This document shows positions 1 to 11,580 of a stretch of DNA of 64,000 nt, one piece after another; position 1 is the stretch's first letter; each line of letters begins with the position of its first letter. This DNA is from Oscarella lobularis (taxonomy: Eukaryota > Porifera > Homoscleromorpha > Homosclerophorida > Oscarellidae), in the NCBI RefSeq assembly GCF_947507565.1, contig NC_089187.1, forward strand, positions 1,426,001 through 1,490,000, given 5' to 3'. A program made the translations under genes and the position numbers. A model generated the notes under the pieces. That model made no database searches. It saw only the letters and a list, made by a program, of their open reading frames with translations, and was not told where the DNA came from.

Positions 1-30
1 GATGTTAATATGAATTCTTATTTGTTGCAG

Positions 31-341
31 GAAAAGGCGTACCCATAGAACTGATGGCACAGAATAAATGCTGTGGACTAATTCCTTTTTCGGCTATTCC
101 AACACGCGACGAAGCAGTCTCCCTGTTTGAGACGTCAGGGGGGAACTTGACTCGACCAAGTACATACGGAGCCGATCCTCTTTCTGGCTCACCTGAAAGA
201 ATGGCAAGAAGACAGAATTTTTTTGATAAACGTTTTCCGTCCCTCAAAGACATTTACGGATCGTTAGTTAATGGTGACGCTTCAATGTTCAAGAACGCAG
301 TAAAATTCTATATATGCCTTTGTGAAGTGCTAAGTCAATGA
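31..341 (+). CDS. Terminal exon of an unknown gene (5' part outside window)
   Basis: The exon begins after a clean splice acceptor (ttgttgcag ending at 30) and is open in the frame Lys-Gly-Val-Pro-Ile-Glu-Leu-Met through to the stop at 339-341. I see no signal peptide or membrane segment in its roughly 103 residues. The sequence is polar with scattered Pro/Gly and I do not recognise the family. The Met at 54 is probably internal, because the frame continues upstream to the acceptor. An overlapping minus-strand frame (5-253) is treated as a shadow because it has no splice or start support. Confidence 0.5.
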
Positions 342-344
342 ATT

Positions 345-835
345 AATAAAAATGTTGACAACATGGCACAGAAAGTTACGACTTCCAGAAGCTACTAAAC
401 TGCCACATTACTAGAAATAAAATCACGATGAAATGTTAATAAATAAATAAATAAATTACCAAGTAATAAATATATTAAAAGGAAATAAAATTAACAGAAT
501 AAAAATGTCAAATAAAATGAATACAAGCATAAAAAGACAAAGTACAATACATGAAATCGTAGATTGAATTAGAACAAGAAATATTCACATTTAAAAATAC
601 ATTATTACGACAACAAAATTAGAATATAAAAAATTAAAATTACAACAACAAACTTTCTAAATTGAACATACATTACTGTAATTACAACAAGAAAAATTAA
701 AACACAGACAATAGAACATCAAAATTACAACATAAAAAATAGAACAACACAATTACAACAAGTGAAATTACAACATAGAAAATGGAACATCAATATTACA
801 ACAAGAAAAATAGAACAAAGAAAACACAAACAGGA
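345..835. repeat. A-rich low-complexity region with a degenerate tandem unit
   Basis: The stretch is strongly adenine-rich. From about 600 to 830 a unit of roughly 27 bases recurs imperfectly, built from the words aaaatagaacatc and attacaacaag. There is no credible coding potential. From 836 to 1370 I see nothing further. Confidence 0.6.
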
Positions 836-1371
836 AATGGCCGCACGGTACACGCACCGTAAATAACCTTGATTTTCAAATCTGTTTCTCCCACGTTAGA
901 AAAGTAAGAAGCAACGATTTCTTCTTTTTCTTCCTTTTTTGGCTTTTTTGTTTTTAACGCTTCCCTCGTTTCCTTCAATGACAGATTAAGGGAGAGATAG
1001 AGGTTGTAAAAAATCTACTCTCCATCCTTCAGCGTCAAACGCATACTCCCTGCGACGTCCCCCATTACCTAAATAATTAATCAGATTTTAGGAAGGCAAT
1101 ATCAAATGCATTGCTTTGGCACCAGAGGATAAAACGCTATCCAAAAAACTTGAAATTTGACAGTTGATGTCGATAGCCAATAACGTCTGGTTAAGAAAAA
1201 AACCCCAATAAACTAGGATAAATTCTACACGTAATGAGGCACATTTCTGAATCTGAGTCCCACCGGATGCACCAGTCCTTTTGAGCCACAGTAAATAGCA
1301 AGGTCTGCGTTAAATCGATGAGCGTTGTCTTCTTCCTTTGACACCCAGCTGCTCAAAATGTAAGGAAACAA

Positions 1372-2520
1372 CTAACAGAAAAAAAAAACAGATACCAGTA
1401 GAATTAAGCGTAATGCAGTAGTTACCAGTTTTCGGGCTTTATTTTTAGTCTTCAGTAGAAAGTTTTCTTGTAGCTCTAGTTCAGTTAGTATCTCAGAAAA
1501 GGTGGGGCATAATCCGCTATCTAAATAAGAAAGAAGTACCAACAATAAATGTAAATCGTTCCTTATTCTGGACTTCTTGATAGGTTTGTAAATCTCCGAA
1601 TCAAGGCTAACGCTGTACACGACACGAAGACGGCCTTTCCAAGCACATCAGTAAAAGCTCTGAAAGCTGACCAAAATATCCCAACGAGAGTAGCAACAAA
1701 CGCAAGTCCTAGACACGCCAAACTTATTATCCATAAAGGATAAAACAACGCACTCAACGAAACAAAGCATGGCACTGATACTACAGTCTCATTTAGACAA
1801 AATCTCTCAGAAAAGTGATTTGAAGATGCCGTTGTGTTTGGTTCCTGGCAAAACAGCTCGAATTGCTCAAACCAAGGACGAGCATAAACTTCACGATCAA
1901 GAGTACAATCGTAATAACTTCCACGAAGATGAGAATCAGTGACATTGTATACAACGGCAGTGGCAACAAGGAATAACACGGAAGAGGTGATTTGTAAACC
2001 CAGCTTGACGTAACAGTTTACCAGAAGAAACCATGATTTAGAGTACCTAGACTTTAGCCAGCTGACGAAGCTTCTTGACTCCAAATCGTACAGTTTGGTA
2101 TGGTTGCTCTTTAGGCGAGTCAGATGAGATGTCATTTTAAGAAACGTCTCCAAATGAGGCCCAGCCACTCTGAGCCACACAAGATGGGGTATAGTGAGGA
2201 ATAAGAATTCACCGAGGAAGAAGAGAACCATCGATCTAAGAAGTGTCACTTCGCCAGAGCAGAAACTGTTCACAAACTTGGTTTGGCCTTATGTTAGCTC
2301 ATTCGGAATAAGACAACTGACGTCTCCTCCACCGGATGCTATGTCTTCGCCAACGGCTATGCCAAATAACGTTAGGATGAGGAAAGAAACGAAAGCAATT
2401 GCCTTGTCCCAAAGCGGCGACTCGAATTGAACTGACGGGCTTTTGCCAAACTGATTTTTTGAGCGCTCCTTGAAGCATGATAGTGTAGTGCAGAGGCTCG
2501 ATAAAGGGGACGTTGTGTGG
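1372..2520 (-). pseudogene. LRRC8/pannexin-like four-TM channel protein, disrupted
   Basis: Read on the minus strand, the order matches the pannexin-like half of volume-regulated anion channel (LRRC8) subunits. First comes a hydrophobic TM1 (WDKAIAFVSFLILTLFGIAV), then a short loop with Cys, then NSFCSGE leading into TM2. A cytoplasmic stretch follows, then TM3 (around LQITSSVLFLVATAVVYNV), a Cys-containing loop with N-glycosylation sequons, and TM4. The end contains an LHLLLVLLSYLDS...TFSEILTELEL segment resembling the LRRC8 linker just before the leucine-rich repeats. No leucine-rich repeats are visible. Two lesions are seen: an in-frame TAA at 2289-2291 between TM1 and TM2, and a frameshift near 1605-1625. 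Either this is a pseudogene or the stops lie in unrecognised introns. An innexin or CALHM origin is possible but less likely. Confidence 0.6.
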
Positions 2521-2701
2521 GCAGTCTTTTACGGTGCCGTGATGTAAAATAACGTTACTTTCGATTTCTTACACCGACACGTAACCTTGAATTTGTGGGT
2601 AAGCAATGAACCCGTTCAGCGCAAAAACGGTTCTTAGTAGATATCATCAGCAGCGGGGATGCTAAGAATTCTAACTAAGGTAGTAGCGCTATAAATAGAT
2701 T

Positions 2702-3467
2702 GTGACCGTAATATCAACCAGAGGAAGGAGCTCAGATTGTACCTACTCAAACACGTTCGTTTGTGTTTGCTTTCTATCTGCCCTAATTGTGGCACACGGA
2801 GGACCAAGATATCCTCTCTACGCTATCTCGTCGAAGCCATCAGAAACCACGGATGCTGATATCGAAATCATTGCCTCCAATTTCACCTACATTCATGGGA
2901 AATTCAATTCTGACCAACTTCAGAAGATGAGTCAAAGAATTCAGGCAGTATCGTACATCAACTCCGAAGTAGTCGAGGCGGACCTGCTAGAACAATCAGG
3001 CCGTTTCAACTCTTCCTATTACTCAGCAGGTCAACTAGTCCAGAGTCTCGACAAGGACTCCACATCATTCCTTTATCAGCCGGCTTCGAAGGTATCTGTT
3101 TTGATCTCGAGTACCACGTCGTTGAACGAAAGTGTGAATTCGACTAATTACGTCATCTTCGTCAGAATTGACAGCGAACTAATGAAAATCATCGACGTCG
3201 AGTCAAAGGAAAGAATGGCAGTTATCTTATTAAAGTAGTACGTGGGTTCGAAAACACTAAAAGAATTGCGCACAGAAGTGGAGCAGCGGTCTTCGGTCCT
3301 GTCTATAATTCAAATCGTAAGTGAAACTAAGGCAATGCGCATCTGACTCATGCTTCTTAAATTAGGCTCACCAGGAAAAAGCGGAAATGTCCCAGTACCT
3401 ATTTAAACGTATCATCGAACAACTTGAATGCTTTGAGTATTTCTTCCTTGGATCCTTCTCAGCCTAA
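2702..3467 (+). pseudogene. Putative secreted protein gene, two exons, in-frame TAG
   Basis: The first exon (open from 2702, ending 3316) carries a hydrophobic signal-like segment (TFVCVCFLSALIVAHGG) followed by a polar region with several N-X-S/T sites. A 49-base intron (3317-3365, donor gtaagt, acceptor attag) joins it to a second exon ending with TAA at 3467. In-frame TAG at 3236-3238 lies in the middle of the first exon, and the frame continues openly on both sides of it. No ATG precedes the signal-like segment in this frame, so an upstream exon probably supplies the start. I do not recognise the family; a secreted glycosidase-like protein is only a guess. Confidence 0.35.
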
Positions 3468-3579
3468 AGTCCTATAGTAACAAACGAAACGAAACGTCAT
3501 ATTAGTACCGTTTTAGCTGTCATCAGATGAAGGAAGTCATTGAAATCTATAGTTAGTCAAATGTTCTAATTATCAGAAT

Positions 3580-4139
3580 TTATTCTACCTTCAGGTCCTT
3601 GGGGACCCGGAAGGCCTCTAGGACCTGGAAGGCCTCTCCATTGCTCCTTCTTCACCACTAAGCGATTATATTTTCCTCCGAAGGTTGTCCGTCGATTTGA
3701 CGCTGGCGGCGGGGCAATCGCAATACCGGGCGGCCCGCGAAAGTCGAGCAACGGCACAGAGGTAGGCAAGGAAAGGGAGCTAGAAACAGCGGCGGTCGGC
3801 AGAGTTGACAGCCCATTGCCATGATTGGCATTCGGGGTGGAAGAGGAGGGGGCGGTGGGGGAGCGACGTTTTGGGGATTCGTATACGCCGGAATGACCTG
3901 CTTAGATAGAAGTGGTCATCGTCGAGGAGCGCTATGACGTTACGCGGGTCTACCTCAAACTCCGCCGGTCGGACGTAGGACGGCTGAGTCGAATTGGATT
4001 CTGTCCAGACGTACTGCTGCGCTGGAAGACCGGGCATCGCGCCCAAAGAAACAGAACGAGACGCCGGCGGCGGAAGAGGAGGAGGTGGATGAGAAGACGG
4101 GGGCCTTCTAGCAGACCAAATCATTGACATACAAAGCAT
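3580..4139 (-). CDS. Collagen-like gene, partial exons
   Basis: On the minus strand the segment 3588-3900 reads into a run of Gly-X-Y triplets (GLPGPRGLPGPQGPEG). It stops at a splice donor (gtagaa), so the collagen domain should continue at lower coordinates in an exon I could not identify. Upstream (3912-4139) a Pro-rich exon follows an acceptor (tgtacag) and includes a run of prolines and an acidic DPRNVIALLDDDHF stretch. These two segments are in different frames, so an intron or an indel separates them. Proline-rich linkers next to collagen triplets suit a short-chain or transmembrane collagen. Confidence 0.4.
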
Positions 4140-4319
4140 TCTGTACAGTCGAGCATGCTCGCCGTAAAGACGGCCGCCGACGCAAAAGCGGGACGAAACA
4201 CGTAGGTCATGTGATCAATTTCGATACAGACGATTTCAAACAGATTTGGCCCATAGAAACATTTCAAAAGACAAACCTCGTCCAGCTCAACTTTGCCATC
4301 GTTTTACGCTGACCATCGA

Positions 4320-5268
4320 ACGAACCAAAAACGAAGGAAGGAGTGAACGGTCGAGGGGTCAAAGCAAAGGGGAACGATTTCACAAGACCACGCTGGACCA
4401 ATGAACGCAGATTAGTATGAACATTCTCACTCAGAGCCGTAAATAGAGACTGATGAAGAGCGCTAATTAATTTATGATGATAATGATGGAGGACGATCGC
4501 TTCGTCATTTGTTTACAATCCTTCTAGCAGTTTTGGCACGTCAACTTCCTTTGTTTCGAGGCGAAATCGCCGTAAACTCGCCACACAACTCAGGCGAAAG
4601 TTCGCTGCGATGCGCGCTTGCGTTTCGCCTCGGATATGTGTGCGGCTTTCGGATCGCGGACTAATTGCCCTCGATTGCGATCGCCAACGTTAAAAAACTT
4701 AATATTATCACAGAAAAAGAGAACGAACACGGAAAGACATACCGCATAGGCGCGCAGAAAAAAGGTCTCATGCGCAACGGCGGCGAGAAAAAGGGCGCAA
4801 CGGCGCTCAGCGCAACGGCGCCTGCGGAAGTTACTTCACGCGCTTGGCACGCTTGGCGTCATGCACGACGTCCGCAGAAATACGAGCACTAATTGGCAAA
4901 GTCTATCGACGCTATTTTGAAGAAGACCAACAAGAATTGCATCAAATAGTGAGTGCTGCAAAATTTGCAGAAAAGAAGTTTCAGTGGATGGAAATGGTAC
5001 AAAAACTTTAACTAAATTAGGTTATTTTGCTAGCAGACCGCCTATCTGTCGCCCTTTCCAGAACTCTCACGCGGTCGCTGAGCGACAACGCGTTTCGTTT
5101 CTTCGCTGACATACTCGAAATAGATTAGACGACGCGCAAAAACGGACGTAGGACATAGGAAGGATAGGGTGTGTCGCACTGTCAGTCGACTTCACGCTAA
5201 GGTAGAGTGCGCTAAAAGTCCATGGCACTGGCGACGCTGTTGCTCAGTGCCTAAATTTAGAATTTATT
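4320..5268. other. No gene seen
   Basis: This stretch holds repeated words around cgcaacggcg (about 4770-4830) and no supported coding sequence. Confidence 0.4.
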
Positions 5269-5269
5269 T

Positions 5270-5667
5270 AACAGAGTGAAAAACATTATGTGAGGTATTG
5301 GCAGAGTTTCGACCGTGAACTGAAAGAATTTGGTAATAAACTTTATGGGAGCTTGCGGAAAGAGCTCTCGGTATTTTCCACGATGAGAAATGTTTGAAGG
5401 AGCGAAAGATATTCACGAATGTCGCTGTCTCTTCGATTCGCAACCATTGTCGTCGAAGCTATTCTTTGCTTTGATAACGGCGAGAAAGTTAGAAGCTATT
5501 CCACGTAAAGGTAGGCTTTTATTTCACGTTTATAGTGTCTTTGCATATATGTATCTTATTTGGTATTCGCCATCCTGCTTTTCTTCTTCGACGTATTTCT
5601 GGTCGTTGTCCCGTTTCCTTTGGACGGGACGTCTTCCATTATGTCATCTCTCGCAATCGATCAATCG
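5270..5667 (+). repeat. Copy 1 of a tandem segmental duplication
   Basis: About 400 bases starting with aacagagtgaaaaacattat are repeated with roughly 85-90% identity at 5784-6200. The copy includes a splice acceptor, a coding exon, a donor (gtaggc) and the following intron sequence. In this copy the exon is frameshifted by a small deletion near 5350-5365 and hits a stop, so it is probably the dead copy. Confidence 0.7.
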
Positions 5668-5783
5668 CTGAGGCAAAGAAAGTTTGCTATGAACAATTCA
5701 TTACAAATAATTTAGAAAACCGGGAAGTCGAATATTATAATCGATGCTTTTATAAAGGTCAAACATTTTTAAGTTATCTTATT

Positions 5784-6200
5784 AACAGAGTAAAAAACAT
5801 TATGTAAAGAATTGGCAGAGTTTCGACCGTAAAGTGAAAGAATTTGATGAGAAACTTTATGAAAGACTTAAGAAGCTTGCGGGAAAAGCTCTCGGTATTT
5901 TCGACGATGAGCAATGTTTGAAGAAAGGAGCGAAAGATATTCGCGAATGTCGCTGCCTCTTCGCTTCGCAACTTTTGTCGTCGAAGCTATTCTTTGCTTT
6001 GATAAAGGCGAGCAAGTTAGAAGCTATTCCACCTAAAGGTAGGCTTTTATTTCACGTTTATAGTCTTTTTGCATATATGCATCTTATTAGGTATTCGCCA
6101 TCATGCTTTTCTTCTTCGACGTATTTCTGGTCGTTGTCCCGTTTCCTTTGGACGGGATGTGTGCCATTATGTCATCTCTCGCAATCGAATCGAATCGAAT
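5784..6200 (+). repeat. Copy 2 of the tandem duplication, with an intact exon
   Basis: This is the second copy of the unit at 5270-5667. Its exon (5789-6038) runs from an acceptor (ttattaacag) to a donor (acctaaag|gtaggc). It is fully open and encodes about 83 residues beginning SKKHYVKNWQSF, charged and probably helical, with two Cys in ECRC. I do not recognise the family. The shared intron sequence shows that the duplication was at the DNA level, exon plus flanks. Confidence 0.65.
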
Positions 6201-6279
6201 CGTTGGAGACTTCATTAATTTTCGAACTGACTAATTTGCTGTTTACAAAACTGAGATCAACTGCAATACAGTAAAATTT

Positions 6280-8700
6280 CTTGAACTCATTTTACGCAAA
6301 ATTAATAGCCAGCGGTTGCGGGACAGGATTAGTTAAAAATCATTTCAGATTCGTTTACAGACTCGATTCGATGTCAAAAGCACCGCGTGTATAACACATC
6401 TATTTCAGAAGCGCGGCATAACAACCAGAAGAGACTGTCTTCTGATGAAGAAGAAAGGCGCGGTTTGTCTGCAATCCTTGGCAGGACCCCATTGACAGAA
6501 GAAGATTAGTACCTCTTTGGATCAGGTTTAGGAGCAGCTTTCCTGTGCTTTGCAGCATTGAACAGTGTAGACTTGGACACGCCTCACATCTGCTCGACTT
6601 TGCTCAGGAAGTGTATTTTTAGCAAAAAGTCAAAGCTTTCTCTAATTTTATTCAGGGCCGACAGCTTCATTACGTGAGGACGCCTACCTGATTGAACATG
6701 ACGCGGCTGTTAGTCGAGCTGAAACAAACATGGCGAGCGAAAATCAATTTCATAACGATCGTTGCATGGAAATCTTCCAGTCCTTTGAGCCATAATACTG
6801 CTAAAAACGAGAGAAACACGCAGAGAAAAGAAGTAATCATTGATATCAACTACGACCTTGCTCAAAAAATTACTTTTGGCGTAACGTTACGGTTCAGCAA
6901 TTAATAAAGCTAAATTTAAATGCTGGTGTAAAACAGTTAGTCGTACGTAGTAAAAAGTCAAGTATTTTTCAGATCCTAATCATGGCAATTCGATCAAATT
7001 CAAACGTGATAGACGTAGAGTAAGCAACAAAAGCAATGTCATAGACTAGCCCAGCACCACGTGACGACTGTTTTCAAAGTCGTCATGTGGTCCCCGAACA
7101 CCTCGTACGTACCTTTCTGCCTGTCCCTGCTTGCTATCCGTAGAGAGAGTTCTAGAAATGACAGACCCCGTATTAGAGGGAATTTCCCTAATACGTCACA
7201 ATGGATTGGTTACATTTTTCGTTGACTCGTCAAGAGGCGCCAACCTTCCTAAATTAATTTTCTCTAAAATTTTAGCCGTGAAAATGACTTATTTTAGGAA
7301 ATCACGACGTGCGAGTAGAGGAAGACGCCGCCGAAGGGGCGGACTACCCCTCATGTGTGTTACGTACGGTGGGGTGACAATCTCCATCCTACCGTGGAAA
7401 ACACGCAGGACGGGAATGATGAAACGGTCGTCACAGTTTTTGACCAAACGTTCAGGGCAAATCATCCCGGTCCTGCGTGCTTATACACATACAACTATCA
7501 AGTGGGCACATCTTTTCGCCCGATAGTGGCGGAAAACCCTCCTCCTTTTTGTCTACCTCTTCCTACTTCTCCTCCTTCTCCTCCTCCGCCTTCTATGATT
7601 TTGGCGGCGACGACAACAACGGCGACGACGGCGACGACGACAGTAACGTCTGCATTCAGAGCATCAGCCTATCGCGTCACTCGTTTCCGAAGGGGAAGAA
7701 AAACTTCTCGATAACTAATTTGCTGTTCTTTGTCTGTTTGTTTGTTTTATATTTGAACCATATGATATATATGTATATATACGTATATATATATATGGTT
7801 TACATAAGTGCGTTTAGGTTAACGTTACCCAGGCTGCACCACGAGGAGATCTGAACGCTTTGCAGCCTAAATATTTTTTAGAAGCATCACATTATGCAGG
7901 CCATAGAAGCATCCTAAATTCTTACCGCTACTCTTCAGCCGTCTTTGCTTGCGAGAGCTAGTGAAGTCAATTTAATACTCTGATTAAGCGGCACGATCAG
8001 CTCGAAATAATTGAGGTAGTGAAGTACTTCAATTATTTGAAAAGGCAGTTTTCTTTTTTCCAATATAATTAAATGAATAAACGCAGACATTGATTTGATA
8101 CCGAGTTGCGGTAGCATTTATTTCTGCCTGCGTCACCCAAATAACTACATTCTTAATCGCGTTTACTTGCTCTTTGTCCGTTGTACGATCCGGCGAAAAC
8201 ATTTGAAACGCATCTTTGAACTGCGACATGATGCATGTTGGCAGTTTGAATCCGAAACTCCTTATGCAAATCTTGTTTGCTAACTGTTGCTTTAGATAGA
8301 CAGCAAAAATAACAGTTTCCGTCTCAAATTATTTCTCTCTTTTTCGACCAAGTTTGTGAAAAAGAGGCATCGGAGACGTGGGTTCCTGTACTGCGTTTCC
8401 AACATTTCAAAGCACATTTTGACTAGGCTTTCGAAGAGGAGGCAGAGGAGGAGACGCAGTACGCTCTAATGTAGTTGGTGGTTTAAACTACTGTTCGCAG
8501 TATTACTTTGTTTATCACTGCGTTTGTTCCCTTTAAAAGTACGGCGTGGCTATTGGTCCGGCAACCGGACGAATAGCCTCGGCGCTATTGGTTCAGCATT
8601 TAACGCACGTTGCGTGCACATGCGCAGATGTGTGTTTGAAGATCTTAATGTGCTGTTGACATCATCTATCAGGTTGTTGATTGTGTATTCACGAGTACTC
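6280..8700. other. No supported gene; microsatellites
   Basis: There is a cgacgacg-type microsatellite near 7605-7650 and an ata/tat run near 7765-7797. Several open frames here are either simple-sequence translations or lack splice support. A minus-strand frame starting at 8229 (MSQFKDAFQMFS) might be a small exon, but nothing around it confirms this. Confidence 0.4.
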
Positions 8701-8713
8701 GCCGAGTAGCGGT

Positions 8714-9037
8714 TTATTTAGTTGTACGGCATTCTCTACAGAACCAATGGCGAGCTTTGTAGTCCTTAGAAAATCCCACGCAGTCCCAGTGAAACCATTC
8801 TAGGTACGAATCGCATGCGACGGTTTCTCCACTGGCCTCTTGCAGACATCTGTGACAAACCCATCGCCGAATCTTTCTTTTCACTTCGACAACAGCTTTT
8901 AGAGCAACCCAGGCATCCTCAGTGAAGAACTGACGAACCGTTTCAATACAAACGTTTTGGTCCAAGCAAGAACTGGAAATGAACTCTGGTCTCTGTTCCA
9001 CTTTCTCTTCTTTTCCGTCCTTTTTCGAGAACGCCAT
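8714..9037 (-). CDS. Small PHD-finger protein (107 aa)
   Basis: The open frame has a good ATG and ends in a complete zinc-binding pattern of PHD type: WVCHRC, then CDS, WFHWDCVGF, and finally WFCREC (Cys4-His-Cys3 spacing, roughly residues 58-104). The N-terminal half is charged with no known fold. PHD fingers read histone H3 tails. A similar finger ends the YqaJ nuclease at 51.1 kb in this window, which suggests this stand-alone version also belongs to a transposon or derives from one. The neighbour upstream on the same strand is a SWIM-domain transposase remnant, so both may come from one element. Confidence 0.65.
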   Translation of the reverse strand: MAFSKKDGKEEKVEQRPEFISSSCLDQNVCIETVRQFFTEDAWVALKAVVEVKRKIRRWVCHRCLQEASGETVACDSYLEWFHWDCVGFSKDYKARHWFCRECRTTK

Positions 9038-9205
9038 ACGTTACTTCGACTTCAACAAACCATAGCAAAATGACTACACAGAATTATAAAGAGTGAGCTG
9101 TGGCCTTTCCTTGAAAAGTATTTCCAAATTTCTTTTCTTTATCGTTTTTGAAAAGGAATGGTTGAAGCCGGTTGTCATTACGCTTTTTCTTCCGCGGTAA
9201 GCCAA

Positions 9206-10200
9206 TTACTGTTGTTTCACTTCCTTTTGGCCTCCCTCTCTTTCGCATCTTTTGTGGTAGGCACGCAGCCGATGCAGCAGTGAGAGTGTTTTGAATGCTT
9301 TCAACTCATAAAGATTTTCTGTACCATTCGGCGAATCCTGCGTATTATCCTGAAGCTCTGGATGCGGATTGGAGATCTTTTGAGGCTCAGTAGACGGATC
9401 AGAGATGTTGTCTTGGGGCGGCTCTTCATGCACTTCGTCGCCAGGTCCGGTGCGCTCAGCGTCGTTGCTTTTGGAAGATGATGGGCTGTCAAGACATATT
9501 CCGCTGCCGTCATCGTCCGTGCTAACAAGTGTCATAGTGTTTAGACGCTCGACTTACTCTCTCATACAAACTTCTGAGCAAAGCTCAGACAACTTCTGAG
9601 CAAAGCGATTAGCTCTGCGATACTTCTCGTTTTTAGTAAGAATTCGATAGGCATCAGATTCAGGTTCATAATCGTCAAAAGACATTACCTAAGGAGAAAA
9701 ACATTATTATTGCTAATTATTCAATAGTGTTGCTAAATCATAAATAGCTTTTCTCCTTTACATCAAATGAGTGCTCAATTCCGAGGTCATTGTTCTCCAC
9801 CAGATAGGCTTTGAGGTAATCTTTCGTCCACCTTTAAGCAATGCCCCTTTCTTGAAATAGCGCTATTTCCTTCTTTTCACGAATAGCGAAAATGTGGCAG
9901 CAGGGCAACTTCAACGTTTTGTTGAACTGGCATTCACAGTTCCACGTTTCAGTGTTGACATCAAGTACGTCCCCTCGCACCGGAAAAACTCGCTCTATTG
10001 TTTGTGACAAGCGAGATAAAACATCAATTTTCGAGCGGAGACGAAGTTGCTTGACGACTTTGTTGTTCGCGTATGGAGTAAGATATTCAGCAAACTGTTC
10101 ATCAATGTCGCTCCCGCTAATGACAGTTCTCTTAGCAACAGCCATCAAGTTTGTATGGTTTCTTTCATTTTCGAATAGTTGAAATGAACGTTAGAAAATT
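9206..10200 (-). pseudogene. SWIM-domain protein, C-terminal part of a MULE/ZSWIM-like transposase
   Basis: The first exon (about 10190-9770) contains a SWIM zinc motif: WNCECQFNKTLKLPCCHIFAI (CxC...CxH). It is followed by FQERGIA, an in-frame TAA, then RWTKDYLKAYL. In ZSWIM/MULE proteins the tryptophan segment normally continues directly after the SWIM motif, so the TAA is a nonsense lesion. An intron (donor gtaaag, acceptor ctccttag) leads to an exon around 9560-9690, and a second short intron (gtaagt...gttag) leads to an acidic tail (TDDDGSGICLD...) ending at 9206. The catalytic DDE part is missing upstream, where a TAA follows within a few codons. Confidence 0.55.
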
Positions 10201-10224
10201 GTCAAAGAAGGTGGGCAGATCAGC

Positions 10225-10911
10225 GTGAATAGAGCACACACTCTTAATTTTTGCATTCGTGCTTTTGCATTCGTGCTTTCAAGACTGTTATTGGTACGTT
10301 CTGCAAAAGGGAAAGCATCGCCTTTAAGTCATGAGGAAAGGAGGTGGGCAGACTTGGCTCAGTCGTCGTCCATGAAAGCGCAAGAGGATATAGTGGCTCT
10401 TGAAAAAAAGGTGATAGCAGCCACAAAGGAAACGAGTCGTAATTAGTCAAAATTTAGTGAGACAGTGAAGCCTCTTACTCATTTTTAGGAGCAAATTGCT
10501 AACTTGACGAACAGGAACGTTCGTCTGGAGAAAACAGGGATTGCGGCGGACCATTGACCATTGACCATTGAAACAAGCTGTTGAACTGTTGGCAGTGAAT
10601 TTCAGCGCTTGAAAAAGCAAAACATTATTATCTAGAGCTCGAATTGTGTCACAACCATAAGTAGAATGATGACGGCAAAGACGACGAGTGGGAAACATGC
10701 TGAGGCTCCAAGTTCTTTAGCGCCCACGCGTTCTAAAGAACACAAACGGCACAGGACAGATAATAAAGTAATTTATGAGAGCACTCCACCAATGCCACAA
10801 CAACGTTGCAACAACACAAAGAACAACTCTGATCGAGCAATGTCTGAGTCTGGTTTTGTAAGCGACCTTTCGGTAGTCACTTTGAAAAAGCGACAGGTTC
10901 TTTTGCAGTGA
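10225..10911 (+). CDS. Hypothetical short coiled-coil gene, fragmentary
   Basis: A frame ending near 10440 is rich in Ala, Glu and Lys (EDIVALEKKVIAATKETS). It may splice (donor near gagtcgtaatt, acceptor atttttag near 10490) to EQIANLTNRNVRLEKTG, which would continue the coiled coil. A further polar ORF (10666-10911) follows. No domain is recognised and the splice sites are weak. Confidence 0.25.
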
Positions 10912-11578
10912 AAGCTGAGATTTATTAATGGAATTTTTTCATTATATTCCTGAAGTATCTGAACTTCGTGGCGTAGGCGTCCTTCTATAGTCTAGGGTCG
11001 AAAAACTTTCCAATCGGTCGCAAAACCGATTGGAAGCGTCCACTTTGGTTCTGCTAGAAACTCAAAATCATACAATGCAATGCAGAGAAGTAGACAAACC
11101 TCATCGCAGAGTTTCTGCTGAGTTCCGCCTAAGGATTCGCCGCGAAACGAAGCCAGAATTACACATCTAACGAACGTCGGTGTGAAGAAAAATGGATACA
11201 TAATCACGTGATCATTGTTGTCAAAACCTGTTAAAAAGCTAAAGCTCTGTGCAAAACATCCTATTGAATAATTAACAAGATGCTACATTGATTTTTAGTC
11301 TAAAGGAAGATGAGGTCCCACAATGGGGTACATAGCGGAAGCGAGCCATGGGTAGAAAAACCAAGAAAAACCAAGTTTAAACAGCCAAGCGGAAATGGTG
11401 ATTAACAAACAGCGCCGAAGAACAAATAGCGACAAGTTGAGACAAAAAGTAATGCAAAAAGAGTAAAAACGACTCAAAAACGTTTAGATTTTCGTGTAAA
11501 CAATGACAAGATGGAGAATCTGAGGTAAGGTGTACTTAAGATGCTGTGATGGAAGCTGTAACCCCACTGTGCAGTGAA
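10912..11578. other. No gene seen
   Basis: The only structure noted is a short inverted repeat around 11005-11030 (tttccaatcggtc...aaaccgattggaa). The element described next begins at 11581. Confidence 0.4.
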
Positions 11579-11580
11579 TG

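Noticed and set aside
3566-3769. Bacterial collagen-like or phage tail protein
   Set aside because: The Gly-X-Y run ends at a eukaryotic splice donor and the surroundings are metazoan.
7131-7854. Thr/Pro/Ser-rich ORFs
   Set aside because: They run through microsatellite sequence and overlap in two frames without splice support.
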